DNA of 64,000 nt from Mesomycoplasma lagogenitalium. Lineage in GTDB: Bacteria; Bacillota_I; Bacilli_A; Mycoplasmatales; Metamycoplasmataceae. The position numbers were made by a program, and so were the translations under genes. Positions 1-11,757 of the stretch are shown here, in pieces. How positions within the stretch are numbered: the first letter of the stretch is position 1; each line of letters begins with the position of its first letter. Under the pieces are notes generated by a model. That model worked only from the letters and a program-made list of their open reading frames with translations, was not told the DNA's origin and ran no database searches. The stretch spans positions 682,001-746,000 of the forward strand of contig NZ_CP122979.1 in the NCBI RefSeq assembly GCF_029854295.1, given 5' to 3'.

Positions 1-1
1 T

Positions 2-202
2 AAAAATGGTAAAAATTATCCAAATTTTGAAACATTTTCTAAATTGAGTTTAGAACAACTAGAAAACTATAAAATAAAATCTGAATTATTAAATTTAATT
101 GCAGAGCAAGAACAAATGGAAAATCTTCCGGATTTTAATGCAGTTGTTAATATGGATGAAACAACTATAAATTCATGGATTAATAAAATTAAACAGAATT
201 AA
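2..202 (+). CDS. C-terminal fragment of an unidentified protein
   Basis: An open frame enters from the left edge and ends at TAA; about 66 residues are visible. They are hydrophilic and rich in Asn, Lys, Glu and Leu, ending in the motif TINSWINKIKQN. No membrane segment, lipobox or known domain is visible in this piece, so no function is assigned. A clear intrinsic terminator about 130 nt downstream supports it as the end of a real transcribed gene. The start lies outside the window. Confidence 0.6.
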   Translation, partial: KNGKNYPNFETFSKLSLEQLENYKIKSELLNLIAEQEQMENLPDFNAVVNMDETTINSWINKIKQN

Positions 203-330
203 ATTTTTTGATTTTATTGTAAATAATAAAAATAATAATTATTTACTTATGAAACAAAAATAAAATTTCTCTTTTACTAGATTTGAAAACGATAAATTAA
301 GTTAATAAACTATTAAAGATTATAAAAATA

Positions 331-358
331 AACCGCTAAAATGACGGTTTATTTTTAT
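331..358 (+). terminator. Intrinsic terminator after the left-edge gene
   Basis: An AAACCG / CGGTTT stem with a nine-base loop is followed by a T-rich tail. It lies downstream of the plus-strand gene and before the convergent membrane-protein gene. Confidence 0.75.
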
Positions 359-368
359 TTAATATTTT

Positions 369-1145
369 TTAATCTCTTACTAATATAATAATATCTATAA
401 AAATTCTAATAAATGCTGATAACAGTAAAAATCCATAATTTATTGAGGCTTTTGCTACTAATAATTTCATATCTCCATCTTCTAATCCAGTGCTCATTAA
501 ATAGGAACTTTCATACTGAATTCTATTAAAGGTATAACCGATAGTTGTAAATGTGTAAATTAACGAAATAACAATGATTATTGTATATATTCAATCTTGT
601 CTTGTTCCTAGAAAAATAAAAAATAAAATAATGATTGAAATAGAAGTTATAAGAGCAAATGGGACAATAAATTTAACAAAATTAATAATTCCAAAATAAC
701 CGAGGATACCAAAAACTAAAAGTGCTGCCACTGGAATTAATAATGCTAAAATTATTTTAGAAATTTTTTCAATATTTTGATAATCAATAAGTGAATAAAT
801 AAAAAGGGGAATTCATATTGATTGTATCAAAATTAATAATATATATGCAAAAATAAGAAAGAATATATTTTTTTCGTATGATTTATACGAAATAAAACGG
901 AATAATAAAATATTAATTAAAAAATATATTAAATGAATGAAATATAAAAATGGATTTTCAGTAAAATAATTTATTAATAGTGAATATCTTAATTTAATAG
1001 GTTCGATTGTTAATACAGCATAAACAATCATAAAAGTAACTAATAATCCAAAAGCTAATCAACCGATAGAATAAGATAATAAACGATTTTTTACTTTTGT
1101 TTGTTCTTTAGTAAGAGTAATTTGTTGTCTTTTTTCTTTAAACAT
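369..1145 (-). CDS. Multi-pass membrane protein, Bax inhibitor-1-like (MAG0110-type)
   Basis: The 258-residue product, read with TGA as Trp, has a short charged N-terminus (about residues 1-24, many Lys, Gln and Arg) and then about six or seven hydrophobic segments, so it is an integral membrane protein. The layout and the C-terminal segment with Asp (FIDIIILV) resemble the Bax inhibitor-1/TMBIM-like proteins of mycoplasmas of which M. agalactiae MAG0110 is an example; those are suggested to affect ion homeostasis, but no substrate can be read here. It stands alone, convergent with the left-edge gene. The family call is from general resemblance only; the membrane topology is sure. Confidence 0.6.
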
Positions 1146-1213
1146 AAATAAATTATAACAATTTTTTAAAAAAGTAATTATAAATGTATTTCTTTGATGA
1201 AAGTTTATAAAAA

Positions 1214-1249
1214 ATAAACAAAAAAAGCAAAAGTTAAACTTATGCTTTT
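1214..1249 (-). terminator. Intrinsic terminator of the rimP-rbfA operon
   Basis: On the minus strand an AAGCATAAG / CTTTTGCTT hairpin (one mismatch, five-base loop) is followed by a T run. It lies just beyond the rbfA stop. Confidence 0.75.
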
Positions 1250-1264
1250 GTATTTAAATGAATT

Positions 1265-1606
1265 TTATTTTTTTTCTTCTTTAATTTTTTGCAAAATCTT
1301 TTCAATATTTTGAGCATGAATTGCAACTTCATCAATAAAAAAATGTAGTTGTGGAACAGTTCTGCTATTAATTCTTTCTGCTAATTTTTTTCTAATAAAT
1401 CCTTTAGCATTTTCAATTGCTATTAATCCCTTTTTTTCTTTTGATAAAAATTGTAAATAAACTTTTAAATGCGAACCATCATTTGATAATTTAACATCAC
1501 TTACAGTTGGACCGATAACATTGGCATTTGTAACTTCTTCAGCAATTATTTTTGATAGAAGCAATAAATAATGTGATTCTTTTTTTCTTAAATTAATTAA
1601 ATTCAT
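1265..1606 (-). CDS. rbfA: Ribosome-binding factor A
   Basis: This 113-residue protein has the usual length of RbfA, a KH-fold protein that binds the free 30S subunit and helps mature the 5' end of 16S rRNA. The N-terminus with REISHYL-like sequence (KKESHYLLLL), the central V..V.LS.D...KVYL strand and the C-terminal VPQLHFFID segment match the family. It is the last gene of rimP-nusA-ylxR-infB-rbfA, an order conserved in Firmicutes and mollicutes, and starts two bases after the infB stop, which suggests translational coupling. Confidence 0.93.
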   Translation of the reverse strand: MNLINLRKKESHYLLLLSKIIAEEVTNANVIGPTVSDVKLSNDGSHLKVYLQFLSKEKKGLIAIENAKGFIRKKLAERINSRTVPQLHFFIDEVAIHAQNIEKILQKIKEEKK

Positions 1607-1608
1607 TT

Positions 1609-3414
1609 TTATTCTTCAATCAATACTTCCTCAAATGCTTGAATAATATCGTCTACCTGAATGTCATCAAATTTAGCAATATGACATCCAAATTCCATAC
1701 CTGAAGCCACTTCTTTAACGTCATTAGGTCCTTTTCTTAACGAATCCAATTTACCTGTATGAATAATTTTGTTTTTTCTTAAAACTTTTACTTTACATCC
1801 TGATTTAAATTTACCATCAAGCATTGTAGAACCTGCAATATATCCGACTTTGGAATAGTAAAATAATTTTAAAACAAGTGCTTCACCAATTTTTCGCTCT
1901 TCGTATTTTGGTGCTTTAAATCCTTTTAAAAGCGCTTCTACTTCTTCAATTATTTTATAAATAACAGAATACTCTTTAATTTCTATTTTTTCTTGATTAG
2001 CAAATTGTTTTATAGAACTTGGCACATTTGAATTAAAAGCGTAAATTATTGCATTTGAAGCTTGAGCTAAAAGAATATCTGCTTTAGTTACCTCTCCAAC
2101 TGATGAATGAACAACATTAACAACTGCTTCATCATTTTTTAATTTTTCTAATGATGATTTAATTGCTTCTGAAGTACCAAAAACATCACTTTTAATAATT
2201 ATATTAACTAGTTTTATTCCATCTTCAAATGATACAGAATTTCTCTCTTTTAAAATTGTTTGTTTATCTGTAAATGCTTTTTCTTCAGCTAAATTTTTAG
2301 CAAATTTTTCATCTGTAAAACCAAAAAATCTGTCTCCAGCTAAAGGAATATAATTTAATCCTGTAATTACAACAGGTGTTCCCGGATATGCTTTTTCTAA
2401 TGGTTTTCCATTAGAATCTTCCATTGTTCTGATTTTTCCATATTTTGATCCAGCAACAATAAAATCTCTTGGATAAAGGGTTCCATTTTGAATAATTAAA
2501 GTTGCAATCGCTCCTTTACCTTTATCTAATCTCGATTCAACAACTGTACCTATTGGATAACGATTACGATTTGCCTTTAAATCTAAAATATCAGCTTGTA
2601 AGTTAATTGCCTCAAATAATTCAGAAATTCCTTTACCTGTTTTACCAGAACCATAAATAAACATATTATCTCCGCCTCATTCTTCAGACATAATGTTGTG
2701 TACCGATAATTCTGATTTTAATTTTTCAATATCAGTATTTTGTTTATCCATTTTATTAACAAAAACAATTATAGGAACGTTTGCATTTTTTGCATGACTA
2801 ATAGCCTCGATTGTTTGTGGCATTACTCCATCATCTGCTGCAACTACCAAAACAACAATATCGGTAATTTTAGCACCTCTTGAACGCATTTCAGTAAACG
2901 CTTCATGACCGGGTGTGTCTAAGAAAGTAATTTTTCTATTTTGAAATTCAATTTGATAAGCTCCAGTATGTTGTGTAATTCCCCCTGCTTCTCCATCAGC
3001 TACATTTGTTTTTCTAATTTTATCTAATAGGGTTGTTTTTCCATGATCAACATGTCCCATAATGGTAATTATAGGTGCTCTTAATTGCATCTCTTTTTCT
3101 TCATCAAAAATTTCAATTTCATCCATAAAATTTGATGCATTAATTTCTGTTTCTTTTTGAAAATCAAAGCCATATTCTAGACATAATTCAGCAATTTCTT
3201 CTTCAGATAATGAATGATTTAAATTATACATTTTTCCTTTTTTAAAAAACATTGCAACTACTTCGTTTGCAGGTTTTTTAATTTTTTCTGTAAATTCAGC
3301 AATTGTCATTGGTCCAGTAAAAATAAAAATTCCATCTTTCAATTCTGTTTTAACAGAAACAAGTTGTGATTTTATTTCTTCTAAATTAGATTTTCTGTTA
3401 ATTTTTTTCGCCAT
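1609..3414 (-). CDS. infB: Translation initiation factor IF-2
   Basis: IF-2 is the GTPase that brings initiator fMet-tRNA to the 30S subunit and promotes 50S joining. The 601-residue product has G1 (GHVDHGKTT), G3 (DTPGHEAF), G4 (NKMDK) and a G5-like SGKTGKGI, then domains II-IV. It lacks the long N-terminal extension of larger bacteria, as is normal for mollicutes. An in-frame TGA (Trp) at about 2675 splits the frame under the standard code but falls inside the conserved G domain. The ATG at 3414 is preferred over an upstream TTG because AGGAA lies just before it. The start overlaps the end of ylxR by 17 bases. Confidence 0.96.
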
Positions 3415-3673
3415 AATATTCCTCAATTTCTTTTTTTAATTTTTCATATACTTCTTTTGTAATATTTTGTTTAAAAGCACGATTTAATAATTTTTTTTCA
3501 AATAAAAGTTCAACAATTTGTAAATCATTTTTCACATATGAACCGCGACCTTTTATTTCTTTATTTTTATCAAAGAAAATATGATTTTCTTTTGTTTTAA
3601 CAAATCTTAATAATTTATCAATTAAAACAATTTCATTTGTAACTATACATTTTCTTGAATAATTATTCTTCAT
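3398..3673 (-). CDS. ylxR: YlxR/RnpM-family RNA-binding protein
   Basis: This 91-residue protein begins with SRKCIVT and contains KGRGSYV, matching the YlxR family motifs (R.C...R, GRGAY). YlxR (renamed RnpM in B. subtilis) binds RNA and has been linked to RNase P modulation. It lies between nusA and infB, as in most Firmicutes, and overlaps both neighbours: its ATG is inside the last codons of nusA and its stop lies past the infB start. Tight overlaps imply coupled translation. The start at 3673 fits the family N-terminus better than an upstream ATG inside nusA. Confidence 0.9.
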   Translation of the reverse strand: MKNNYSRKCIVTNEIVLIDKLLRFVKTKENHIFFDKNKEIKGRGSYVKNDLQIVELLFEKKLLNRAFKQNITKEVYEKLKKEIEEYYGEKN

Positions 3674-5288
3674 CGTCTCAATCTGCATCATTAATATCGA
3701 AATCTAAATCTTTTAATCCAGCAAATGCTGCTAAATCATTGTCCATTTTATAGTTTTTAATTTCTTCTTGAATCTGTTTTAATTCTTCCTGTGTATAAGT
3801 TTGATTTTCGCTAGTTTTTTTAGTTTCATTTTCAAAATTGAAAATTGCACTTTGCATAATATCATCAACATCAAAAACTTCTTGTTTTTTATTATTAAAA
3901 TCCATAGTATTTGTCGATTTTAAAAATGCATTATTTTGATCTTCAATATTTCCAAAATCTTCGTTGTATTTTTGAATATCTCGATCAAATTCTTCCATTA
4001 AATTCAATGATCTTTTACTTCTGCTTGCACTTTTATTATAAATATTAGGTTTTTTATTATTTCTTTTTTGATCTTGTGATTTATTTTTTGCATCTTTTTC
4101 AATTTCATCAATTTCTTCAATTGAAGAAACGTTTCCATTTCAAATTAATTTTATTTTATCTAATATTGATTTAGAATAAGGAATAATATCAATTTTTGAT
4201 CTAGTTAATTCAGCAGCTAATGTTACATTTATACCCTTTTTACCGATTGCCAGAGTATGTTGACTGTCTGGTACAACTACTAAAAACTTGTCAATTTTTT
4301 TTGCTTTTAAAGGTAAAACAGAAATAACTCTAGCCGGTGAAAGTGCATTTGAAACAAATTCAACTAATTTATCAGAATATTGAATAATATCAATTTTTTC
4401 ATTATCTAATTCATTTGAAATCAATTCAATTCGATTTCCCTTTTTACCAACAACAGTTCCAATGTCATTGATTGTTTTACCATCTTCAAAAGAAGAGATA
4501 GCAACTTTTGATCTTAAACCAGCTTGACGTGCTATTCTTACAATTTTTAATTCACCTGAGTTAATTTCAGGTATTTCTCTTTTAATTATTTCTTCTAAAA
4601 TTTTATTAGACGAATTAGAAACAATAATTTGTGTATCTTTTGTTTCTTCTAGTACTGCATGTAAATAAACATCTTCAACAATTCCCATTTCACTTTTTTT
4701 CTTAGAAGATAGATTTTTAGGCATAAAAGCTTTTGTTTTATCTTCATCTTCGATTTCATATAAATATCCAGCATGTGATTTGGAAATTAATTTTGCTTTA
4801 ACAATTCTACCAATTAATGGTAAATATTTTTCACGAGATTTTTCTCTCACTAATTCAGTTATTTTTTGTTTAAATTGTTGTTGTACTGGAATAAATACAC
4901 TTTTTGGCAATGATTCAAATAAAATATCAATTTGAATCGAATCATCTTCCTCAACTTTTTTATTATATTGTTTCATAGCATTAGAAACTGAAATTATACA
5001 AGTTTGAATTCCTTCATTTTCTTTAATATCATTATTATATTGCTCGTCTGAAACTACTAGTGCATTTTCATTAACTAATCTAAAATCCTCAGAATCAAAA
5101 TCAACAATTAATTTAATTTCAGCATCAGCATCATAATCTTTTGTGATCGTTTTAATAAATGCATCTTCTAATATTTTTACAACATTATTTATATCCATTT
5201 TTCTAAATTCAGCAACTTCTTTTAAATTTTTAAAAAAATCTTTTTTTAGTTTATTACTTGTATCTGCTTTAACTTGTTTTCTAGCCAT
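3663..5288 (-). CDS. nusA: Transcription termination/antitermination factor NusA
   Basis: NusA binds RNA polymerase and nascent RNA and modulates pausing, termination and antitermination. The 541-residue product shows the N-terminal polymerase-binding domain (about 1-150), an S1 domain (about 155-225), KH1 with GTVVGKKGNRI, and KH2 with AIGKKGINVTLAAELT. A C-terminal extension of roughly 150 residues after an in-frame TGA (Trp) is acidic and low-complexity, replacing the AR repeats of proteobacteria; that tail is unlike ordinary NusA and its role is unknown. A strong GGAGGGTGAT site precedes the ATG. It follows rimP by 11 bases. Confidence 0.95.
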
Positions 5289-5299
5289 ATATCACCCTC

Positions 5300-5716
5300 C
5301 TAAAATTTAATATAATTTTTAATTAAATGAACTTTTTCATTTTCAACTTCTTCTTTTGTTATTCTTCCCTTTTTATTAACTTGTAAAATAAAGGATTTTT
5401 CTTTAACTTCAATCAGTTTTCCTAATATAAAATCTTGAGAATTAAATCAGATTTGCAAATCTGTATTTATAAAATCATTTAAATTTTTTAACAAAATTTC
5501 TTGTTCAGCACCTTTGGAAAAAATATCTAAATAATATTCTTCTTTTGAATCGTAATTTTCATCCAAATAATCAGAAATTTTTTTTGATAATTTTTCAATT
5601 TCCACTAAAGTAGTTAAGTTAGTTTTAATTCTTAAAAAATTTAAATTTCCTTCTTTTTCAAAGTAAATATCTAAAATTTCATGGAATTTTTCTTTTATAT
5701 TATCAAATAAAGTCAT
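5300..5716 (-). CDS. rimP: Ribosome maturation factor RimP (divergent)
   Basis: This 138-residue protein is slightly shorter than usual RimP, a factor for 30S assembly. The sequence is divergent, and the assignment rests partly on context: first gene of the nusA-ylxR-infB-rbfA cluster, where rimP sits in Firmicutes. The middle segment ('VEIEKLSKKISDYLDE' then an acidic YYLDIFSKGAE) matches the RimP pattern of strand, helix and a Ser-Gly-containing turn. The start is placed at 5716 because AAGGAG lies seven bases upstream; an upstream in-frame codon has no such site. One TGA is read as Trp. Confidence 0.8.
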
Positions 5717-5736
5717 TTTTCTCCTTAATTTTATAT

Positions 5737-5764
5737 AGAAAAGGTTGCAAACAAGCAACCTTAT
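5737..5764 (-). terminator. Terminator-like hairpin after polC
   Basis: A perfect AGGTTGC / GCAACCT stem with a short loop lies between the polC stop and the rimP start, followed on the minus strand by TTTTC. The U run is short, so some readthrough from polC into rimP is possible. Confidence 0.6.
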
Positions 5765-5796
5765 TTATAAATTACTAATATTAATATAATTATAAA

Positions 5797-8700
5797 CTAA
5801 AAAAGAGAATTTTGATCAGTTTCATTTAAATTTTTTAAAATTCCCATTTCTCTCATTTTTTCTAATAAAGTTTTATTTAATGATGTACGACTTTTTAAAT
5901 CTTCAATTGATGAAAATAATTTTTCATCTCTAGCTTGTTCAATTGAATTAGCCACGACAATTCCTAATCCATCAATTGCGGAAAATGGAGGAATTAAACT
6001 ATTTGTTTCATAATCTAAAATCCATTTATTAGCTTTGGATTTATTTAAATTAATATTTTGAATTATCATTCCTCTTGCATACATTTCTTCAGCTATTGAT
6101 AAAATAGTAATTAAATCTTTTTCTTTAACGGTCAATTCTTCTTCAGCTTTATTAGTAAATTCACGTCTTTTTAGTTCGCTAATTCTTTCTTTAATAACCT
6201 GTTTTCCTGCTACTAAAGTTTTTATTTCACTAACATCAGCACGAGTAGTGAAATAAGTTGCATAATAAGCTAATGGATAATAAAGTTTATAATAAGCAAT
6301 TCTTCAAGCCATTAAAACATAAGCGGTAGCATGTGATTTAGGAAATAAATACTTAATTTTTTTCATCGAATCAATGTACCACTGAGGAATATCGTGTGAT
6401 TTTGCCGCTTCTTCTTCTGCTGGTGTTAATGATTTTCCTTTTCTAACATTTTCCATAATTTTAAATGCTAAAAGTGGATCCATTCCTTTTCTTATTAAAA
6501 ACACCATAATATCATCACGACAAGAAACGATATCTCTAAAAGACAATTTTTCTTTAACTATTAAATCTTCTGCATTTCCTCTTCAAACATCTGTTCCGTG
6601 AGATAATCCGGAAATTGCTACTAAATCAGCAAAACTATTTACTTTAGCTGCTTTTAACATCCCTCTAACAAAAGATGTACCAAATTCAGGAATTCCCATT
6701 GCTCCTGTTGTTTCTCCAGAAATATCTTCAGGGCGAATATTAAGTGCCTCTGTTGAAGAAAATAAGGAAATAATTTTAGGATCAGATTTAGGGATGTCTG
6801 TAGCCTTTACATTAGTTAGTTCTTCAAGCATTTTAATTGCCGTAGGATCATCGTGTCCTAAAATATCGAGCTTTAAAACATTATCGTGAATTGAATTAAA
6901 ATCAAAATGAGTTGTTTTTCAGTTGGATGAATCTTTATTTGCAGGGAAATTAATTGGTGTAAAATCTTCAACATCAAATTCTTTTGGGATTATGATAATT
7001 CCCCCTGGATGTTGACCTGTTGTTCTTTTAACACCACTTGCTTTACTTGCTAAAAATTCCATAAATGCTGGTGAAAATTCTTTTTTAGTTTCTTCTAAAT
7101 AACTTTTTACATAACCATAAACGGTTTTTTCAGCATTAGTAGAAATTGTCCCGGCTCTAAATGAATGATGTTCACCAAATAATTTTCTCACTTCATCATG
7201 AACAAACATTTGGTAATCTCCTGAAAAATTTAAATCAATATCAGGAACCTTATCAGCTTTAAAACCTAAAAAAGTTTCAAAAGGAATTGTTTGACCATCT
7301 TTATCATAAAAAATATGACAGTTAGAACATTTTTTATCAGGCAAATCAAATCCTGATTGATATTGTGAATCTGTAAAAAATTCCGTTTTTTTACAATTTT
7401 TACAAATATAATGAGGTATAAGTGGATTTACTTCAGTAATACCTGCCATTGTTGCTACTAGCGAAGAACCGACAGATCCTCTTGAACCTACTAAATAGCC
7501 ATCATTTAATGATTTAGCAACCAATTTGTGACTGATTCAATAAACAACATCAAAACCATAATTTAAAATCGGATTTAATTCAGCTTTTAATCTACTTTCG
7601 ACAATTTCGGGCAAAATTTCTCCGTATTTTTCTTTAGCAGTTTTATAAACTAGTTTTTCTAAATTTTCTTTTGAATTATCAAAAATAGGGGCATATAATT
7701 TAGATTTAATAACTTCAATATTATCTTCAATTAAATTTGCTATTAAATTGGAATTATCTACAACTATTTCTTTAATTAATTCAAAATCGTCTAAAAAATT
7801 AAACTCGCGGTACATTTCTTTAGTTGTTAAAAAATTTTGAGTGGGATAAATTGGATCTTCTTCATTATATTTATAAAGATAATGTCTTACTCCGCCCAAT
7901 CCCTTAGCATTAATATAAATATTATGAAATATTTTTTCTTTTTCATTTATGTAGCGACAATCAGAAACTGCAACAACGGGAATGTTTTTTTCTTTTGCCT
8001 TATAAACTAAATCTTTTAATGCTCATACTAAATCATTTTGCTCAATTTCATTTCGATTAATTAAATGAGCAAAATCTCTTAATGGCGGAATCATAATAAA
8101 ATCATATTTATCTAATTCTTGATAAAGTGATTCGGTAGTTGAATAAATTAATTTTTTAATTAATCGTGAATTTAAAGTTCCTGTTGAAATTAAAATATTT
8201 TCGCTTTTTTGTAATTTATCAAAAAATAATTTTGGACCTCCATGAAAATTCTCAGTCGAAGCAAAGGAGATTAACTTAAATAATTCTTTTAGTCCTTGTT
8301 GATTTTTTGCATAAACTACAATTTCATCACTAAATTTTTTAGCATGTAATGATGGCTCATTATAATTTTCTAATTGACCTAAAGTTAAAATATTTTTCTT
8401 TTCTAATTCAGATAAAAAATTAATTCAGACTTTAGCTAAAACATCAGCATCGTAATCAGCTCTATGGGCAACAGATGAATCGTAAATAACTCCAACTCTT
8501 GTTGCTAAATTTTCTAATCTGAATTTTTTAGATTCAGGATTTAACATTCTTGCTACAACCAACGAATCAATTGTTGAAATATTTAATTTTTTAAAATTGT
8601 ATTTATATAGTTTTTCATTAACAAAACCTATATCGAAATTAGCATTATGAGCTACGGCGATATTGTTATCTAAAATTTCATATATTTTTTCTATCGCTTC

Positions 8701-10113
8701 TTTTTCGCTTATAGCGTTTTTAACATCTTCTTCGGTTATTTTAGTAATTTCAATAATATGTTTTGGTAGCGGTTTATCTGGACGGACAAAAAATTGTACA
8801 CTTTTTTCAATTTTGCCATTTTTAATAAATGAAGCACCAAATTCAATTATTTGATCAAAACGAGGAGATAAACCAGTTGTTTCTAAGTCAAATACAACAT
8901 ATGAAGCATTTTTTAAAGTTACATTTTCATTAATTAAATTTAAAACAGCATCATTTTTAAAGTCAATAGCATTAAAAGTGGAACCATAAATTGCCTTAAT
9001 TTTTTCTTTTTTAGCACTATGATAAAAATCTGGAAAAGATTGAACGGAATCAAGATCAGCAATTCCAACGGCATTATGATTAAATGACTTGGCTGCTTTA
9101 ACATAATCTTGAGCACTGGCAATTCCGTCCATTGCACTCATATTACTTCTTGCATATAACTCTACTCTTTTAACTTTTTCATCATCTTTTCTTGTTTCTC
9201 TTTTTATATCTAAAATTGTAATTGTCTTAGCATTAATTACTTTAGAACGTAAATATTCATCTTTTATGCAGTTTCCTTGAACAGAAATCACTGTTCCAAT
9301 AGTAAATTTTTCTTGTTCATTTTTTTCTGAATCTGTTTTAGAAAAAATTTTAATTTTAATCGCTTCTTCATAATCTGTAATTGTTAAAATTGTTATTAAA
9401 AGACCTGTTTTTGTTTTTGTAATATCTCTTTTAAAAATTTCTCCTGAAACAATAATATTAAATTCTTCAGTTGAAATCGCTTCTTTTATCGACATTTCAA
9501 TATAACTTTTATTTTTTTTAAATGAATCAAAACTTTTACGATAGTTTTCAAATTCACCATTATTTTTTTTCAAATTATCAGAAACTTCATTTGCTCATTT
9601 TTGTTGTTCAATAATTGCTTCTTGTTCGCGTTTTTTTATAATTTCATTTTCTAATTCTGAATTAAGTTTAAATTCAATTTTTTGACTAGAAAATCCTCAT
9701 TTTTTTAATATATCGCAAGTTTTTTGGCAATTTTCAAGATAATTATTTTTTTCTATTTCATTTGAAAAATTAATAGTAAAAACATTGTTTTTATACTCGA
9801 TTTTTTTATTATGTAAAAAATTTTTAAAATTCGTTGTTAAAAAATAAGCATAATCAAAATATTTATTAATTAAAAATTCAATTTTAGAATTATCAAAGTA
9901 ATTGATAATAATATCAAAATTCAATTTCGCTTCTTTAACTTTTTTATAAAAATTTTTAAAATTATCGATTTCTAAAACTTCATTAAAATTCAAATAAACA
10001 AAATAACAGTCATTTTGTTTATTGTGTTCAACTTTTTCTACACTGATTCTGTGAAAATCTTTATTAGCTTGAAAATTAATTTCATCGCAAAATTTTTTAA
10101 ATGTAACATCCAT
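5797..10113 (-). CDS. polC: DNA polymerase III alpha subunit, PolC type
   Basis: PolC is the replicative polymerase of low-GC Gram-positives with built-in proofreading. The 1438-residue frame is continuous once several TGA codons are read as Trp. In order: N-terminal and OB domains, a PHP-like region (about 317-380), an inserted DEDD exonuclease starting with VVFDLETTG (Asp and Glu near 409-411), then the polymerase core with [20 protein letters not shown] and GQHPGG, plus a Cys-X2-Cys / Cys-X2-Cys zinc knuckle (CKNC ... CSNC). Length is typical. Metal ligands of the PHP domain appear lost: the usual HLHT motif reads YARS and the TDH motif reads ADL, so that domain is probably structural only. 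Confidence 0.97.
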
Positions 10114-10141
10114 AGAAAATTATTATAAACCATTTTATTAA

Positions 10142-10186
10142 AAATAAAAAATAATGCAAACCAAAAAATAAATTTGATTTACATTA
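10142..10186 (-). terminator. Intrinsic terminator of the APC permease gene
   Basis: On the minus strand a 13-bp stem with two G-U pairs (arms at 10153-10165 and 10174-10186) is followed by an AT-rich U-run tail. It directly follows the permease stop. Confidence 0.75.
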
Positions 10187-10190
10187 CATA

Positions 10191-11570
10191 CTAATGAATA
10201 TAATTTTTACTTCTTTTCTTTTTAATAACTTTGTTAATTCAAATATAAGAACCTCAAATTAAATATCCAAATAATAAAATTCCTAAATAACTTGGCATTA
10301 ATACAATATTTGAAAATTCTCATTGTTTGCCAATAATTGAAGGAATAAATGCCACCAATACTAAAAATCCCATTAATAGCATCGATAAATAGTAAATAAC
10401 TTGTTCTCAAATTGGAACTTTAAATTCTTTATTTTTATATCCAATTGCTAAAATGCTAATAATTGTAAGAATATATTGCATATAAAAGACAACTATATAA
10501 GAATATAAAACAGCATTAAATTGATCTTTTACATTAAACAAAGAAGGAATGAATGTAAAAATTATCATTGAAATTATTGCGAAAATTGCAATAAAATAAA
10601 GTGCTCTTTTGTATTCTCCATTTTTTGCTTTTTTAGCAAGATATTTAGGTAAATATCCATCTTCTGCTAGTGGAGCAATTGTTCTTGCATAATAAATTAA
10701 TGTTGTTAATTGTGAGGCTGATTGTTGAAATAATATTCCAATGGCAAATAAAATCAGTCCAGTTGTTCCAAATGCCAAATTAAAAATAACTCCAAAAGAC
10801 GATGCAGTACTTGTATCTTTTAAAACATTAGCATCAATTCCTAAAAAAATTAAGTAAAAGATAAAATAAAATGTTAGTACTACAATAAAAATACTCATTA
10901 AAATCTTTTTAAATCTTTTTGTTTTTACTTCTGATGAAAGACCTGCTAGTCCTTCCGCTCCAGCAAATGCATAAACAAAAGATTGAATTGTAGCGATAAT
11001 TGTAACAATCGATATTTCTGATGTTGGTTTAAGAATATTTTCACCAAATTTTAGTTGAGTGAAAGAAAATCAAATAACTAAAATAAATCCTAAACCAATA
11101 ATAATTCACTTAAAGGCAGCGATTAATAAAATAACTCATTTTGATAATTTTATTCCCAGTGTTCCTATTAATATTAAAATTAAAAAGAAAATAACAGAGG
11201 AAATTTGATAAATTGACTGATGCTCTTTATCAAAAGCGCTAAATAATTCTGAAAAAAATAATGGTGCTGAGGCCGAAGAAAGTGGCAAAACAGCAAACTG
11301 ATTTCATCCCTGTAAAAAAATAAACCATTTCTGCTTTGGAAATGCTTTTTTAGCATATGCATAACTTCCACCAACTTCTGTTGGATAATTTTGAGTTCCT
11401 CTAGCAAATACTAACATAATTGAAAAACCGATAAATGCAGTAATTGCAAAAATTAAAATTCCTCATAAACCTTTAGATACAATTCCTGCAATGGTAACTA
11501 CAAAACCAAATCCAATTATATAATTAAGACCAAAAAGCCAAAATTGTTTTTCGCTTAATTTATTTTTCAT
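10191..11570 (-). CDS. APC-family amino acid permease
   Basis: The 459-residue protein has about twelve hydrophobic helices and the APC (amino acid-polyamine-organocation) signature: N-terminal FGLNYIIGFG in helix 1, EVGGSYAYAKKAF after helix 2, and YAFAGAEGLAGLSSEVK near helix 6. It should import or exchange amino acids across the membrane. The substrate cannot be read. It is monocistronic, between polC and rnhC, with its own terminator. Several TGA codons encode Trp. The start is the ATG giving the conserved short cytoplasmic N-terminus MKNKLSEKQFW. Confidence 0.88.
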
Positions 11571-11713
11571 AAAACCCTTTCTTATTTTAAAATATTATAA
11601 CTTCTAGAAATTATATTTTTTTTATAAGAAAATTGATAAAAAAATTAATAACGATGAAAAAATTTCATTTTTTTGAAAAAAATCAATCGATTAATCTGTA
11701 GTAATAAAATTTC

Positions 11714-11748
11714 AATAAAAAAAGATTGCAGATTAACATTCTACAATC
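11714..11748 (-). terminator. Intrinsic terminator of the pyrH-rnhC operon
   Basis: A nine-base stem (GATTGTAGA / TCTGCAATC on the minus strand, one G-U pair) is followed by seven T residues. It lies ten bases past the rnhC stop. Confidence 0.82.
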
Positions 11749-11757
11749 AATTTTTTA

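Noticed and set aside
1609-3426. Two separate open frames for infB and similar splits in polC, fusA, alaS, nusA, ula genes
   Set aside because: All splits fall at TGA inside conserved domains. With TGA read as Trp each is one full-length protein, so they are not broken genes.
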